Source: Bacillota bacterium
GTDB taxonomy: Bacteria > Bacteroidota > Bacteroidia > Bacteroidales > Bacteroidaceae
Assembly: GCA_023664625.1 (NCBI GenBank)
Contig: JAMPFD010000018.1
Location: forward strand, 1-39,124
Reading direction: 5' to 3'
Length of the DNA stretch: 39,124 bases
Of this stretch, positions 1-8,199 are shown one piece after another. The position numbers were made by a program, and so were the translations under genes. Below the pieces are notes generated by a model, which had not been told where the DNA came from, made no database searches, and saw only the letters and a program-made list of their open reading frames with translations. Position 1 is the stretch's first letter. Each line of letters begins with the position of its first letter.

Positions 1-25
1 ATGTGAGTTCTTTAAACATTTTTAC

Positions 26-33
26 TAATTTTG
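26..33 (+). promoter_or_regulatory. Candidate -7 promoter box upstream of argS
   Basis: TAATTTTG matches the Bacteroidota -7 consensus TAnnTTTG. No clear TTTG -33 element is visible because the site is close to the window edge. It would give argS a leader of roughly 265 nt. I see no other structure in the leader (34-305). Confidence 0.45.
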
Positions 34-305
34 CACTTGCCGGTTGACTCTAGGGCCGTAAGACTTCCTGCTCCGACTTTTCTTAAAAATGCTGAAATAC
101 TTGCATATATCAGAAATTTTCACGAAATTTGCATTTCTACAGGTATATACCTCAACAGCTGACGGCGCACTGATAACGGGAAGTGGGCCCGTATGTTGCT
201 ACATGAACGTATGGAATACCGGCACGGCACAGCGGAACAGCATACATAATTGCTGTTCCTGTGTCTGAAAAATGAAGACCTGAATAAAAACAAAGAGACA
301 CAGAT

Positions 306-2090
306 ATGAACATAGAAGAAAGAATACAGCTGGCAGCAGTCAACGCTGTCAGGACACTGTACGGCATTGAGCCGGACAAGAAGATGGTGCAGTTGCAGAA
401 GACACGCGCCGAGTTTGAGGGAAATCTGACCCTCGTGGTGTTCCCGTTCGTAAAAATCGCCCGCAAAAGCCCTGAGCAGGTCGGCGAAGAGATCGGCAAG
501 GAACTCGTGGAGCACAGCGGCATTGTATCGGCATACAATGTTGTCAAGGGCTTCCTGAACCTCTCTGTCTCCGATGCCGCATGGAGAGAACTGCTCGCAG
601 CCGTCGATGCTGACGACCACTACGGAGAGAAGACGGCGACGGAGGACAGTGACCTCGTCATGATAGAGTACTCATCACCCAACACAAACAAGCCTCTCCA
701 TCTCGGACACGTCCGCAACAACCTCCTCGGATGGTCACTGAGCCGTATCATGCAAGCTAACGGACATAAGGTCGTGAAGACAAACATCGTCAACGACCGT
801 GGCATACATATCTGCAAATCCATGCTCGCATGGCTCAAGTACGGCAACGGAGAGACTCCTGAGACAAGCGGAAAGAAAGGTGACCATCTCATCGGTGACT
901 ACTATGTGGCTTTTGACAAGCACTACCGTGAGGAGATAAAGGAACTCGTGGCTCAGGGAATGGAGGAGGAAAAGGCCAAGCAGGAGGCTCCACTGATAAA
1001 GGAAGCCCACGAGATGCTTGTCAAATGGGAGAACAATGATCCTGAGGTCCGCGCTCTCTGGGCCCGTATGAACGAATGGGTCTATGCAGGATTCGACGAG
1101 ACATACAAGACCATGGGTGTCGGATTTGACAAGATTTACTATGAGTCACAGACATACCTTGAGGGTAAGGAGAAAGTTGAAGAAGGCCTTGCAAAGGGGA
1201 TATTCTACCGCCGTGACGACAATTCCGTATGGGCAGACCTCACGGGAGAGGGACTTGACGAAAAGCTTCTCCTGCGCAGCGACGGTACATCGGTCTACAT
1301 GACTCAGGACATCGGCACTGCGAAACTCCGCTATCAGGACTTCCCTATCGACAAGATGATATACGTTGTGGGCAACGAGCAGAACTATCATTTCCAGGTT
1401 CTGTCAATTCTTCTTGACAAACTCGGCTTCAAATGGGGCAAGGACCTTGTACATTTCTCCTACGGAATGGTTGAACTGCCTAACGGAAAGATGAAGTCCC
1501 GCGAGGGTACGGTTGTCGATGCCGACGACTTGATGGCTGCAATGGTGGAGGACGCACGCAGGACAAGCGACGAACTCGGCAAGAACGCCGACATGACTGA
1601 GGAGGAGAAGCAGAATATTGCACGCATCGTGGGTCTCGGCGCACTCAAATATTTCATACTGAAAGTCGACGCACGCAAGAACATGCTCTTCAACCCCGAG
1701 GAGTCAATCGACTTCAACGGCAACACGGGTCCGTTCATACAGTACACCTACGCACGTATCCGCTCTATCCTCCGCAAGGCGGAAGAGCTGGGCATAGAGC
1801 CTGAATGCACAGAGGTTGAACTGGCGCAGAAGGAGATTGACCTTATACAGAAAATCAACGAGTATGCCGCCGTGGTGACACAGGCAGGAACAGACTACTC
1901 GCCGTCGGGCATAGCAAGCTACTGCTACGAACTGACAAAGCAGTTCAACCAGTTCTATCACGACTACAGCATCCTCAACGCAAACACGGAAGAACAGAAG
2001 CAGTTCCGCCTGCTCCTTGCCAAGAACGTTTCAAAAACCATCAAGAACGGCATGGCTCTCCTCGGTATAGAGGTGCCTGAACGAATGTAA
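306..2090 (+). CDS. argS: Arginyl-tRNA synthetase
   Basis: This class I aminoacyl-tRNA synthetase charges tRNA-Arg with arginine in the cytoplasm. The 594-residue product has the usual family length. An N-terminal Arg-tRNA-synthetase additional domain comes first, followed by the Rossmann catalytic core with the HIGH-type signature HLGH at residues 132-135, inside the context NTNKPLHLGHVRNN. The KMSKS-type loop reads KMKSR at 395-399, the degenerate form common in bacterial ArgS. The C-terminal third (from about residue 460) is a DALR-type anticodon-binding helical domain ending ALLGIEVPERM. The start at 306 follows an A-rich stretch (aagagacacagat), as is common in this phylum, where Shine-Dalgarno sequences are weak. 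A strong intrinsic terminator follows directly, so argS looks monocistronic. Identity is secure. Confidence 0.98.
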   Translation: MNIEERIQLAAVNAVRTLYGIEPDKKMVQLQKTRAEFEGNLTLVVFPFVKIARKSPEQVGEEIGKELVEHSGIVSAYNVVKGFLNLSVSDAAWRELLAAVDADDHYGEKTATEDSDLVMIEYSSPNTNKPLHLGHVRNNLLGWSLSRIMQANGHKVVKTNIVNDRGIHICKSMLAWLKYGNGETPETSGKKGDHLIGDYYVAFDKHYREEIKELVAQGMEEEKAKQEAPLIKEAHEMLVKWENNDPEVRALWARMNEWVYAGFDETYKTMGVGFDKIYYESQTYLEGKEKVEEGLAKGIFYRRDDNSVWADLTGEGLDEKLLLRSDGTSVYMTQDIGTAKLRYQDFPIDKMIYVVGNEQNYHFQVLSILLDKLGFKWGKDLVHFSYGMVELPNGKMKSREGTVVDADDLMAAMVEDARRTSDELGKNADMTEEEKQNIARIVGLGALKYFILKVDARKNMLFNPEESIDFNGNTGPFIQYTYARIRSILRKAEELGIEPECTEVELAQKEIDLIQKINEYAAVVTQAGTDYSPSGIASYCYELTKQFNQFYHDYSILNANTEEQKQFRLLLAKNVSKTIKNGMALLGIEVPERM

Positions 2091-2093
2091 ACA

Positions 2094-2141
2094 TGCGCCG
2101 GGAGCGTCAGCAGTGACACTCCCGGCGCAATACGCCTTTTT
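2094..2141 (+). terminator. Intrinsic terminator of argS
   Basis: A GC-rich hairpin has arms TGCGCCGGGAG (2094-2104) and CTCCCGGCGCA (2119-2129). Pairing extends inward (GTCA with TGAC) past one mismatch. A T-rich tract at 2136-2141 follows a short spacer. It starts three bases after the argS stop. Confidence 0.85.
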
Positions 2142-2244
2142 CAAATAAACAGCAGCGTTCCCCTGTACTACAAGTAACGGGAACCGAACCTTTACGGCTA
2201 CATGAGCGCGGCAACGGCAAAAGGCATAATAACAATATACAGCA

Positions 2245-2721
2245 ATGGACTATCCGGTAAATCCGCCTTCATGGCGAAACGATACAGTACTTCCTCTGCC
2301 AAACGACGTAAAAGCCGATGCATGGGCTGTGGATGCTGGCTGCTCAGGCAACCCCGGACCGATGGAATATCAGTGCGTCGACCTCCGTACAGGAGAGAGA
2401 GTGTTCCATACAGGACCATTCACGGGCACCAACAACATAGGCGAATTCCTCGCCATAGTACACGCCCTGGCCCTCATGCAGCAGAGAGGCATCACCGACA
2501 AGGTCATATATTCCGATTCAGTCAATGCCCAGATATGGGTAAGGAAGATGCAGTGCAAGACAAAACTTGAGCACACTCCGCAGACGGCAAAAGCCCATGA
2601 CCTTGTGCAACGTGCGGAACTTTGGCTCAGAACCCATCCGTTCCGCGTTCCTATAATAAAATGGGACACAAAGAAATGGGGAGAGATTCCCGCAGACTTC
2701 GGCAGGAAAAACCATAAATAA
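2245..2721 (+). CDS. rnhA: Ribonuclease HI family protein
   Basis: The 158-residue product is an RNase H fold protein expected to cut the RNA strand of RNA:DNA hybrids (R-loops, primers). The four carboxylate metal ligands can be assigned: Asp30 in AVDAGCSGNPG, Glu67 in NNIGEFLA, Asp91 in YSDS and Asp151 in EIPADFGRK. This variant, with a short basic tail and the WGEIPADFGRK ending, is typical of Bacteroidota RNase HI. It lacks an N-terminal hybrid-binding (Cauli_VI) domain. The ATG at 2245 follows an A-rich stretch, and the first 20 residues are Pro/Asn-rich before the first beta strand. It stands alone between the argS terminator and the kor promoter. No consensus promoter of its own was seen, so readthrough from argS is possible. 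Confidence 0.9.
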   Translation: MDYPVNPPSWRNDTVLPLPNDVKADAWAVDAGCSGNPGPMEYQCVDLRTGERVFHTGPFTGTNNIGEFLAIVHALALMQQRGITDKVIYSDSVNAQIWVRKMQCKTKLEHTPQTAKAHDLVQRAELWLRTHPFRVPIIKWDTKKWGEIPADFGRKNHK

Positions 2722-2774
2722 GCCGGAGCAGAAGAAAGCTCTATATGGCGGATATTTTATATACACATTATTAT

Positions 2775-2842
2775 ATATACGACACCTGACATCGTATATG
2801 GCTGCCGCAAATATTGTCCGCGGCAGACAACACAAACTTTTT
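2775..2842 (+). terminator. Two weak hairpins after the RNase H gene
   Basis: Two inverted repeats lie downstream of the stop. The first is ATATACGA (2775-2782) with TCGTATAT (2792-2799). The second is CTGCCGC (2802-2808) with GCGGCAG (2820-2826). A five-base T run follows 11 bases later. The distance between the second stem and the T run makes a terminator plausible but weak. Confidence 0.35.
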
Positions 2843-2865
2843 AATACAGAATTATGCAATATTTA

Positions 2866-2897
2866 TTTGGTGATTTACAGCATTTTGCGTAATTTTG
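2866..2897 (+). promoter_or_regulatory. Consensus promoter for korAB
   Basis: TTTG at 2866-2869, a 20-bp spacer, and TAATTTTG at 2890-2897 form a textbook Bacteroidota housekeeping promoter (-33 TTTG, -7 TAnnTTTG). It lies about 60 bp before the korA start at 2958. Confidence 0.85.
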
Positions 2898-2957
2898 CAT
2901 GCGAAACTCAACAAGAGCTGATAAAGAGACAATACTTAATACATACATAAAAACATC

Positions 2958-4796
2958 ATGACAGACAAACTGGAGATAAAGGAAGTCGCAGACGTTGTAG
3001 TACGGTTCTCGGGCGACTCAGGTGACGGCATGCAGCTTGCCGGCAACATCTTCTCTACGGTATCGGCAACCGTAGGCAACGGTATTTCCACATTCCCTGA
3101 CTATCCTGCTGACATCCGCGCACCGCAAGGCTCGCTGACGGGTGTTTCCGGCTTTCAGGTACATATCGGAGAGGGAAACGTCTATACACCGGGCGATTTC
3201 TGCGACGTGCTCGTGGCAATGAACGCCGCTGCATTAAAGACCCAGTATAAATATGCGAAGCCACAGGCAACAATAATCATAGACACAGACTCTTTCGGCA
3301 AGAAAGACCTTGACAAAGCCCGGTTCACGACAGAAGATTACCTCGGGGAGATGGGCATTGACCCTGACCGTGTCATCGCATGTCCTATAACACAGATGGT
3401 GAAGGACTGTCTCGCCGACTCAGGCATGGACAACAAGTCTATGCTGAAATGCCGTAACATGTTCGCCCTCGGACTCGTATGCTGGCTCTTCAGCCGTGAT
3501 CTTAACCTCGTATCGAACTTCCTGAAGGAAAAATTCGCAAAGAAGCCGGCCATAGCAGAGGCCAACATCAAGGTTATTCAGGCAGGATACGACTACGGGC
3601 ACAACACTCATTCCAATGCGACAAACGTCTACCGCATAGAGACAAAAGTAAAGACTCCGGGACGATATATGGACATCACCGGCAACAAGGCTACCGCATA
3701 CGGATTCATTGCAGCAGCGGAGAAGGCAGGACTGAAACTCTATCTCGGCTCATATCCTATCACTCCGGCAACGGATGTCCTTCACGAACTGGCAAAACAC
3801 AAGTCTCTGGGGGTCACAACCGTACAGTGCGAGGACGAGATAGCCGGCTGCGCATCATCTATCGGAGCGGCTTTCGCCGGAGCACTTGCAGTGACTTCCA
3901 CCTCCGGACCGGGACTTTGCCTGAAGTCTGAGGCCATGAACCTCGCAGTGACAATGGAACTTCCGCTTGTTGTCCTTGACGTCCAGCGCGGCGGACCGGC
4001 AACAGGACTGCCGACAAAGTCGGAGCAGACCGACCTCCTGCAGGCTCTCTTCGGACGCAACGGCGAATCACCGATGCCGGTAATCGCGGCGACATCGCCT
4101 ACCGACTGCTTCTATGCGGCATACGACGCGGCAAAGATGGCCCTCGAGCACATGACACCTGTCATCCTGCTCACCGATGCTTACATCGCCAACGGCTCAG
4201 GCGCATTCAAGCTCCCTGACCTCAACGCCATGGAAGGCATCAACCCTCCACACGTTCCGGAAGAACTGAAAGGAGAATGGACTCCATACATGCGTGCAGA
4301 AAACGGCACCCGCTACTGGGCTGTACCCGGACGCGAGGGCTTCACACATATCCTCGGAGGACTGGAGAAAGACGACAAGACCGGTGCCATATCCACAGAC
4401 CCGGAGAACCATGACCTCATGACCCACAAGCGCCAGACCAAGATTGACAACATCAATGTGCCGGATCTTGAAGTGATAGGCGACACGGATGATGCAGAAC
4501 TCCTCATCGTCGGCTTCGGCTCAACATACGGACACCTCCGTGCAGCCATGGACGAGATGCGTGCAAAGGGCAGGAAAGTGGCGATGACACAGTTCAGATA
4601 CATCAATCCTCTGCCGAAGAACACAGCCGAAGTGCTGATGAAATACCCGAAAGTCGTTGTCGCAGAACAGAACATGGGACAGCTTGCGGGCTACCTCCGC
4701 ATGAAAGTCGACGGTTTCGTTCCGGCCCGGTTCAACCAGGTAAAGGGACAGCCCTTCGTAGTTAACGAACTGGTAGAAGCGTTTGAGAAACTCTGA
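2958..4796 (+). CDS. korA: 2-oxoacid:ferredoxin oxidoreductase, alpha subunit (gamma-alpha fusion)
   Basis: This subunit works with the downstream beta subunit to decarboxylate a 2-oxoacid (most likely 2-oxoglutarate) to the acyl-CoA, passing electrons to ferredoxin. It can also run in the reductive direction. The 612-residue product has a fused N-terminal gamma domain (residues about 10-190) with the motif RFSGDSGDGMQLAG near residue 16. The alpha pyrimidine-binding domain starts near residue 240 and contains SYPITPATD at 265-273. The segment QRGGPATGLPTKSEQ is the characteristic substrate and thiamine-diphosphate contact loop. A C-terminal transketolase-like domain ends VKGQPFVVNELVEAFEKL. 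The size and the gamma-alpha fusion match the KorA type of Bacteroidales. No separate ferredoxin-like delta subunit lies nearby. Substrate choice between 2-oxoglutarate and other oxoacids is inferred from family and order. Confidence 0.93.
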   Translation: MTDKLEIKEVADVVVRFSGDSGDGMQLAGNIFSTVSATVGNGISTFPDYPADIRAPQGSLTGVSGFQVHIGEGNVYTPGDFCDVLVAMNAAALKTQYKYAKPQATIIIDTDSFGKKDLDKARFTTEDYLGEMGIDPDRVIACPITQMVKDCLADSGMDNKSMLKCRNMFALGLVCWLFSRDLNLVSNFLKEKFAKKPAIAEANIKVIQAGYDYGHNTHSNATNVYRIETKVKTPGRYMDITGNKATAYGFIAAAEKAGLKLYLGSYPITPATDVLHELAKHKSLGVTTVQCEDEIAGCASSIGAAFAGALAVTSTSGPGLCLKSEAMNLAVTMELPLVVLDVQRGGPATGLPTKSEQTDLLQALFGRNGESPMPVIAATSPTDCFYAAYDAAKMALEHMTPVILLTDAYIANGSGAFKLPDLNAMEGINPPHVPEELKGEWTPYMRAENGTRYWAVPGREGFTHILGGLEKDDKTGAISTDPENHDLMTHKRQTKIDNINVPDLEVIGDTDDAELLIVGFGSTYGHLRAAMDEMRAKGRKVAMTQFRYINPLPKNTAEVLMKYPKVVVAEQNMGQLAGYLRMKVDGFVPARFNQVKGQPFVVNELVEAFEKL

Positions 4797-4948
4797 CGGC
4801 ACATCTTCAGGGAACCAATCTGCGACGCAACAACAAGTAACCACAGAAGATTATTCCAGAACAGGACATACTCTTACCGAAAACAATTTGCAAGTTACTT
4901 AAAGAAAAAAATTACAGAATACGCCAAAACAAAGAAAAGACATAAACT

Positions 4949-5953
4949 ATGGCATTCACAGCTTCAGAATATAAGAAAGGACAACCACGCTGGTGTCCCG
5001 GATGCGGCGACCACTTTTTCCTCGCATCCCTCCACAAAGCCATGGCGGAAATCGGTACGGAACCTTGGAACACCGCCGTTATCTCCGGCATCGGATGTTC
5101 CTCACGACTGCCTCACTACATGGCGACATACGGCATGAACACCATCCACGGACGTGCCGCTGCCATCGCCACAGGATGCAAGGTGGCAAACCCGGAACTC
5201 ACGGTATGGCAGATTTCCGGCGACGGTGACGGCCTTGCCATCGGCGGCAATCACTTCATACATGCCAACCGCCGCAACATCAACATCAACATCGTGCTCC
5301 TCAACAACCGCATCTACGGTCTGACAAAAGGCCAGTACTCACCTACCTCACCGCGCGGATTCGTCTCCAAGTCGTCCCCTTACGGCACCGTGGAAGACCC
5401 GTTCCATCCGGCGGAGCTGTGCTTCGGCGCACGCGGCCATTTCTTCGCACGCACCGTGGCAACCGACGGAGCACATACAGTACAGATGCTGAAGGCTGCC
5501 AATGAGCATAAAGGTACAAGTGTGACAGAGGTCCTACAGAACTGTGTCATCTTCAACGACGGCACCCACGTCAACGTCTATAACAAAGAAGGACGCGCAA
5601 AGAACGCCATCTACCTCGAACACGGCAAGCCTATGCTTTTCGGCGAGAACCTTGAATACGGCATTATGCAGGAAGGCTTCGGCCTGAAGGTTGTAAAACT
5701 CGGCGAGGACGGTGTCAAGGAAAGCGACATCCTCGTACATGACGCCCACTGCCTCGACAATACTCTCCACACGAAACTCGCCCTTATGGGCAACGGCGAC
5801 GGATTCCCCGTGGCTCTCGGTGTCATACGTGACGTCGAGGCTCCTACATACGACGATGCTCTCACGGCCCAGATTAAGGAGGTAAAAGCTGCCAAGAAGT
5901 ATCACAACTTTGCCGAACTGCTCGAAACAAACGATATTTGGACAGTAGAATAA
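4949..5953 (+). CDS. korB: 2-oxoacid:ferredoxin oxidoreductase, beta subunit
   Basis: This is the thiamine-diphosphate-binding partner of KorA. Of 334 residues, Cys16, Cys19 (WCPGCGDH), Cys50 (GIGCSS) and Cys199 (LQNCVIF) correspond to the four ligands of the single [4Fe-4S] cluster of this subunit. The TPP/Mg signature is GDGD at 91-94 followed by LLNNRIYGLTKGQ at about 117-129. HGRAAAIATG near residue 68 is also typical. It lies 152 bp after korA with no terminator or consensus promoter between them, so the two are probably co-transcribed. The stop codon overlaps the likely start of the next gene (TAATG). Electrons would go to a soluble ferredoxin encoded elsewhere. Confidence 0.95.
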   Translation: MAFTASEYKKGQPRWCPGCGDHFFLASLHKAMAEIGTEPWNTAVISGIGCSSRLPHYMATYGMNTIHGRAAAIATGCKVANPELTVWQISGDGDGLAIGGNHFIHANRRNININIVLLNNRIYGLTKGQYSPTSPRGFVSKSSPYGTVEDPFHPAELCFGARGHFFARTVATDGAHTVQMLKAANEHKGTSVTEVLQNCVIFNDGTHVNVYNKEGRAKNAIYLEHGKPMLFGENLEYGIMQEGFGLKVVKLGEDGVKESDILVHDAHCLDNTLHTKLALMGNGDGFPVALGVIRDVEAPTYDDALTAQIKEVKAAKKYHNFAELLETNDIWTVE

Positions 5954-7311
5954 TGTACGGAAAACTTATTGCTGTGCTGTTGTCCGCCGTGTCTTTCGCC
6001 ATGACGGCAACGGCACAGTCGCGTTATACGCCTGAGACACAGAGGCTGCGCGACTCCATCCTCAGCACCATCACCGGCTCCGCCGTCATAGGGAAAGAGC
6101 AGAAAGTGCTAAGTCTCAAAGCCTTCAAGGGTGACTTCAACCGTGCCATGCGTAAGGCCGAAAAGTTCGGCGGTGCGCGTATTATCGTGCCGAAAGGTGA
6201 ATGGAAGAGCGACGGCCCCATCAATTTCGTGTCCAATGTGACACTCGAGCTAAAGGAAGGAGCGACAATAAAGTTCAATCCTGACCCGTCACTATACCCT
6301 CCGGTGCCGACATCATGGGAGGGAACGATGCTGCACAACATCTCACCCTTCATCTACGGAAAGAACCTTCACGACATTGCTATCGTGGGAAAAGGCACCA
6401 TTGACGGCAACGCAATGAGCACTTTCGCCAAGTGGAGACCCATGCAGCTGACGTCACGCGACAGGACAAGGGAAATGAACCACAGGGAAATGCCCGTCAG
6501 CGAGCGCCGGTTTACGAAGGACGACTACCTGCGTCCGCCGCTGATTCAGTTCTTCGACTGCCGCAACATCACCATCGAAGGAGTGTTCATAACCAACTCC
6601 CCGTTCTGGTGCCTGCACCTCCTGCGCTCCGAGAACATTGTATGCAGGGGCTTACGCTATGACGCCAAGCTCGTGAACAACGACGGCATAGACCCGGAAT
6701 ACTCACGGAACCTGCTCATTGAGGACATCCATTTCAACAACGGTGATGACAACATAGCCATAAAGGCGGGACGCGACAATGACGGATGGGCAAACTCCGC
6801 TACACCGTCGGAGAACATCATCATCAGGAACTGCCACTTCAAGGGGCTGCACGCCGTGGTGCTCGGCTCGGAGATGTCGGCAGGAGTGAGGAATGTCTTT
6901 GTGGAAGACTGCGACTATGCGGGCTACTGCAAGCGCGGGATATACATCAAGACCAACCCTGACCGCGGAGGATACGTGCGCAACCTCTTTGTGCGCAACT
7001 GCCGTTTCGACACCGTTGAGGATCTGCTCTACATCACCACGCAGTATGCGGGCGAGGGAAAAGACTCCGCCTACCCGTCAGAGATTGACAACATCAGCGT
7101 CGACGGACTGTCATGCCGCAAGGCTACAGCGGCGGCAATAGTGGTGCAGGGCACGGAAAGGAGACCCGTAACGGGTGTCTCTCTGAAAAACATCGAAGTT
7201 GGCGAGGCAAAGAATGCCATCAGCCTTGACAACTGCCTGCCGGCACTTATGCAGGACATCCATATCGGAGGAAAGGCGGGAATTCCTTCACAAGCCGGAG
7301 TGAGTAAGTAA
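5953..7311 (+). CDS. Secreted glycoside hydrolase family 28 (polygalacturonase-like)
   Basis: This is a right-handed beta-helix enzyme predicted to cleave galacturonan in pectin. I chose the ATG at 5953 because it overlaps the korB stop as TAATG and begins a clear signal peptide (MYGKLIAVLLSAVSFAMTATAQS, split here at its hydrophobic core and AQS cleavage site). An in-frame ATG at 5938 would put five extra residues before it. The 452-residue product has GH28 landmarks in order: NNDGIDPEYS (usual NTDGI, first catalytic Asp), NGDDNIAIKAGRD (the two Asp of the DD motif), GLHAVVLGSEMSAG (the His of the GHG motif kept, its flanking Gly changed), and RGIYIKTNPDRGG (usual RIK). It likely acts in the periplasm or at the surface. 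The changed GHG and RIK neighbours could mean an exo-acting or unusual-specificity enzyme. The SusC/SusD locus downstream supports a pectin role. Confidence 0.9.
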   Translation: MYGKLIAVLLSAVSFAMTATAQSRYTPETQRLRDSILSTITGSAVIGKEQKVLSLKAFKGDFNRAMRKAEKFGGARIIVPKGEWKSDGPINFVSNVTLELKEGATIKFNPDPSLYPPVPTSWEGTMLHNISPFIYGKNLHDIAIVGKGTIDGNAMSTFAKWRPMQLTSRDRTREMNHREMPVSERRFTKDDYLRPPLIQFFDCRNITIEGVFITNSPFWCLHLLRSENIVCRGLRYDAKLVNNDGIDPEYSRNLLIEDIHFNNGDDNIAIKAGRDNDGWANSATPSENIIIRNCHFKGLHAVVLGSEMSAGVRNVFVEDCDYAGYCKRGIYIKTNPDRGGYVRNLFVRNCRFDTVEDLLYITTQYAGEGKDSAYPSEIDNISVDGLSCRKATAAAIVVQGTERRPVTGVSLKNIEVGEAKNAISLDNCLPALMQDIHIGGKAGIPSQAGVSK

Positions 7312-7317
7312 AAAAAA

Positions 7318-7449
7318 GTATGGTAAATATGTCAAAGAACGCTGTTGAAGTCGTGTGCTAAAAGAGCAAACACGGAAACCAACGGCAGCAAAGAAACGAT
7401 TAAGCGAGCGGGAACCAAACTTGTTCGGAATCACCCGGGGCGGGAGTTT
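7318..7449 (-). other. rRNA-leader-like sequence, minus strand
   Basis: Read on the minus strand, the DNA downstream of the promoter at 7456-7487 ends with a boxA-like GTTCTTTGACAT near 7340-7330. That motif is common in the leaders of Bacteroidales rRNA operons. No rRNA follows; the 3' end of the GH28 gene does. A closely similar boxA-like segment occurs at about 32118-32141. It is probably a relic or a stray regulatory transcript. On the plus strand I see no gene in 7312-7579. Confidence 0.35.
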
Positions 7450-7455
7450 CTTCTG

Positions 7456-7487
7456 CAAAAGTACAACATCTTGGAAGCGATTGCAAA
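7456..7487 (-). promoter_or_regulatory. Consensus promoter on the minus strand
   Basis: On the minus strand TTTG (7487-7484), a 20-bp spacer, and TACTTTTG (7463-7456) make a full consensus promoter. It points back toward the 3' end of the GH28 gene, where no minus-strand gene is recognisable, so it may give antisense RNA or be a relic. Confidence 0.6.
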
Positions 7488-7579
7488 TTTTATGTGGATA
7501 CACATGTATGTACACACAAGAGAAACGTTACTGTCTACATCACACATATAACATCAGTAAGCCAACGCAGTATATAAAA

Positions 7580-7840
7580 ATGGACAGAAACAGAAATATA
7601 AATACATCACGTGAAAGCAACAGCTACAAGGTGGATTTGAAAGAATTGCAAGAAGGTGATGACCTTACTGTAAACATAACTAAAGATAAAGAACCATACG
7701 AAACATTCCATTTCCGATATGAACAGTTGCGTGGAAAGGACTCCATCCACTTCAGATTCACAGGCAATGATGTAATATGGCATGGCGGTATGACACCTGA
7801 TTCAAAGCCAAAGCTTTCACAAAATGGCCCACAACGATAA
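7580..7840 (+). CDS. Small hypothetical protein
   Basis: An 86-residue reading frame begins at the ATG at 7580 after an A-rich stretch (tatataaaa). The product is hydrophilic, rich in charged and aromatic residues (SYKVDLKELQEGDDLTVNIT near residue 14), with no signal peptide or membrane segment. I do not recognise a family. The longer frame upstream to 7355 contains no protein-like sequence, so the internal start is preferred. The gene sits in a decayed stretch between the GH28 gene and a regulator remnant, so it may itself be a fragment. Confidence 0.4.
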   Translation: MDRNRNINTSRESNSYKVDLKELQEGDDLTVNITKDKEPYETFHFRYEQLRGKDSIHFRFTGNDVIWHGGMTPDSKPKLSQNGPQR

Positions 7841-7880
7841 GGACAACCATCAAGAACAAAAGGCAAACGCACCAACAGCG

Positions 7881-8003
7881 ATGAACAGCAACCATATTCT
7901 TGCAGATATTTTCAGTCGTCTGAAGTATATGGAGCGTCGTGGCTCCGGCTTCAAGAAAATAGTAAATGCATATCAGAATAAATATGCCTTAAATGCACTT
8001 TAG
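7881..8003 (+). pseudogene. Remnant of AlbA_2 / divergent-AAA ATP-binding regulator
   Basis: A 40-codon open stretch encodes NSNHILADIFSRLKYMERRG followed by SGFKKI. This is very close to the signature NPxLADIFxRxxYMEKRGSG found in the C-terminal half of the putative ATP-binding transcriptional regulators with an AlbA_2 domain (COG2865 type, normally 400-550 residues). Nothing of the N-terminal DNA-binding part is visible upstream, and the frame ends in TAG at 8001-8003. It is therefore a fragment of a larger gene lost from this site. The family assignment rests on this one motif, which is distinctive. Confidence 0.6.
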
Positions 8004-8093
8004 TCCATTTATTGAAAAGCGAACACATACCCTATGAAATATCATTTCAACAAACGCCCTGAATATACGACATAACGGCAAAGAATAGAATCC

Positions 8094-8165
8094 AACGTTT
8101 TCGTTAAGCCAAATGAGCAGAGTCAAGTTCACCTAAACTCTGCCATGACGAGAAAGGCAGGAGAA
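8094..8165 (+). repeat. Single copy of the 78-bp hairpin repeat unit
   Basis: This stretch begins AACGTTTTCGTTAAGCC and has the core GCAGAGTCAAGTTCACC, then CTCTGCCATG. It is a diverged copy of the unit repeated at 17764-17841 and 21380-21457. No terminal inverted repeat of the parent element is seen on either side. It lies 35 bp before the MATE gene. Confidence 0.75.
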
Positions 8166-8199
8166 ATACAACCATTTTTTTCAGGACAACACAAACATC

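Noticed and set aside
2150..2200. A hairpin GTTCCC/GGGAAC suggesting a tRNA or riboswitch before the RNase H gene
   Set aside because: Only a six-base stem with a long loop; no tRNA arms or known riboswitch core.
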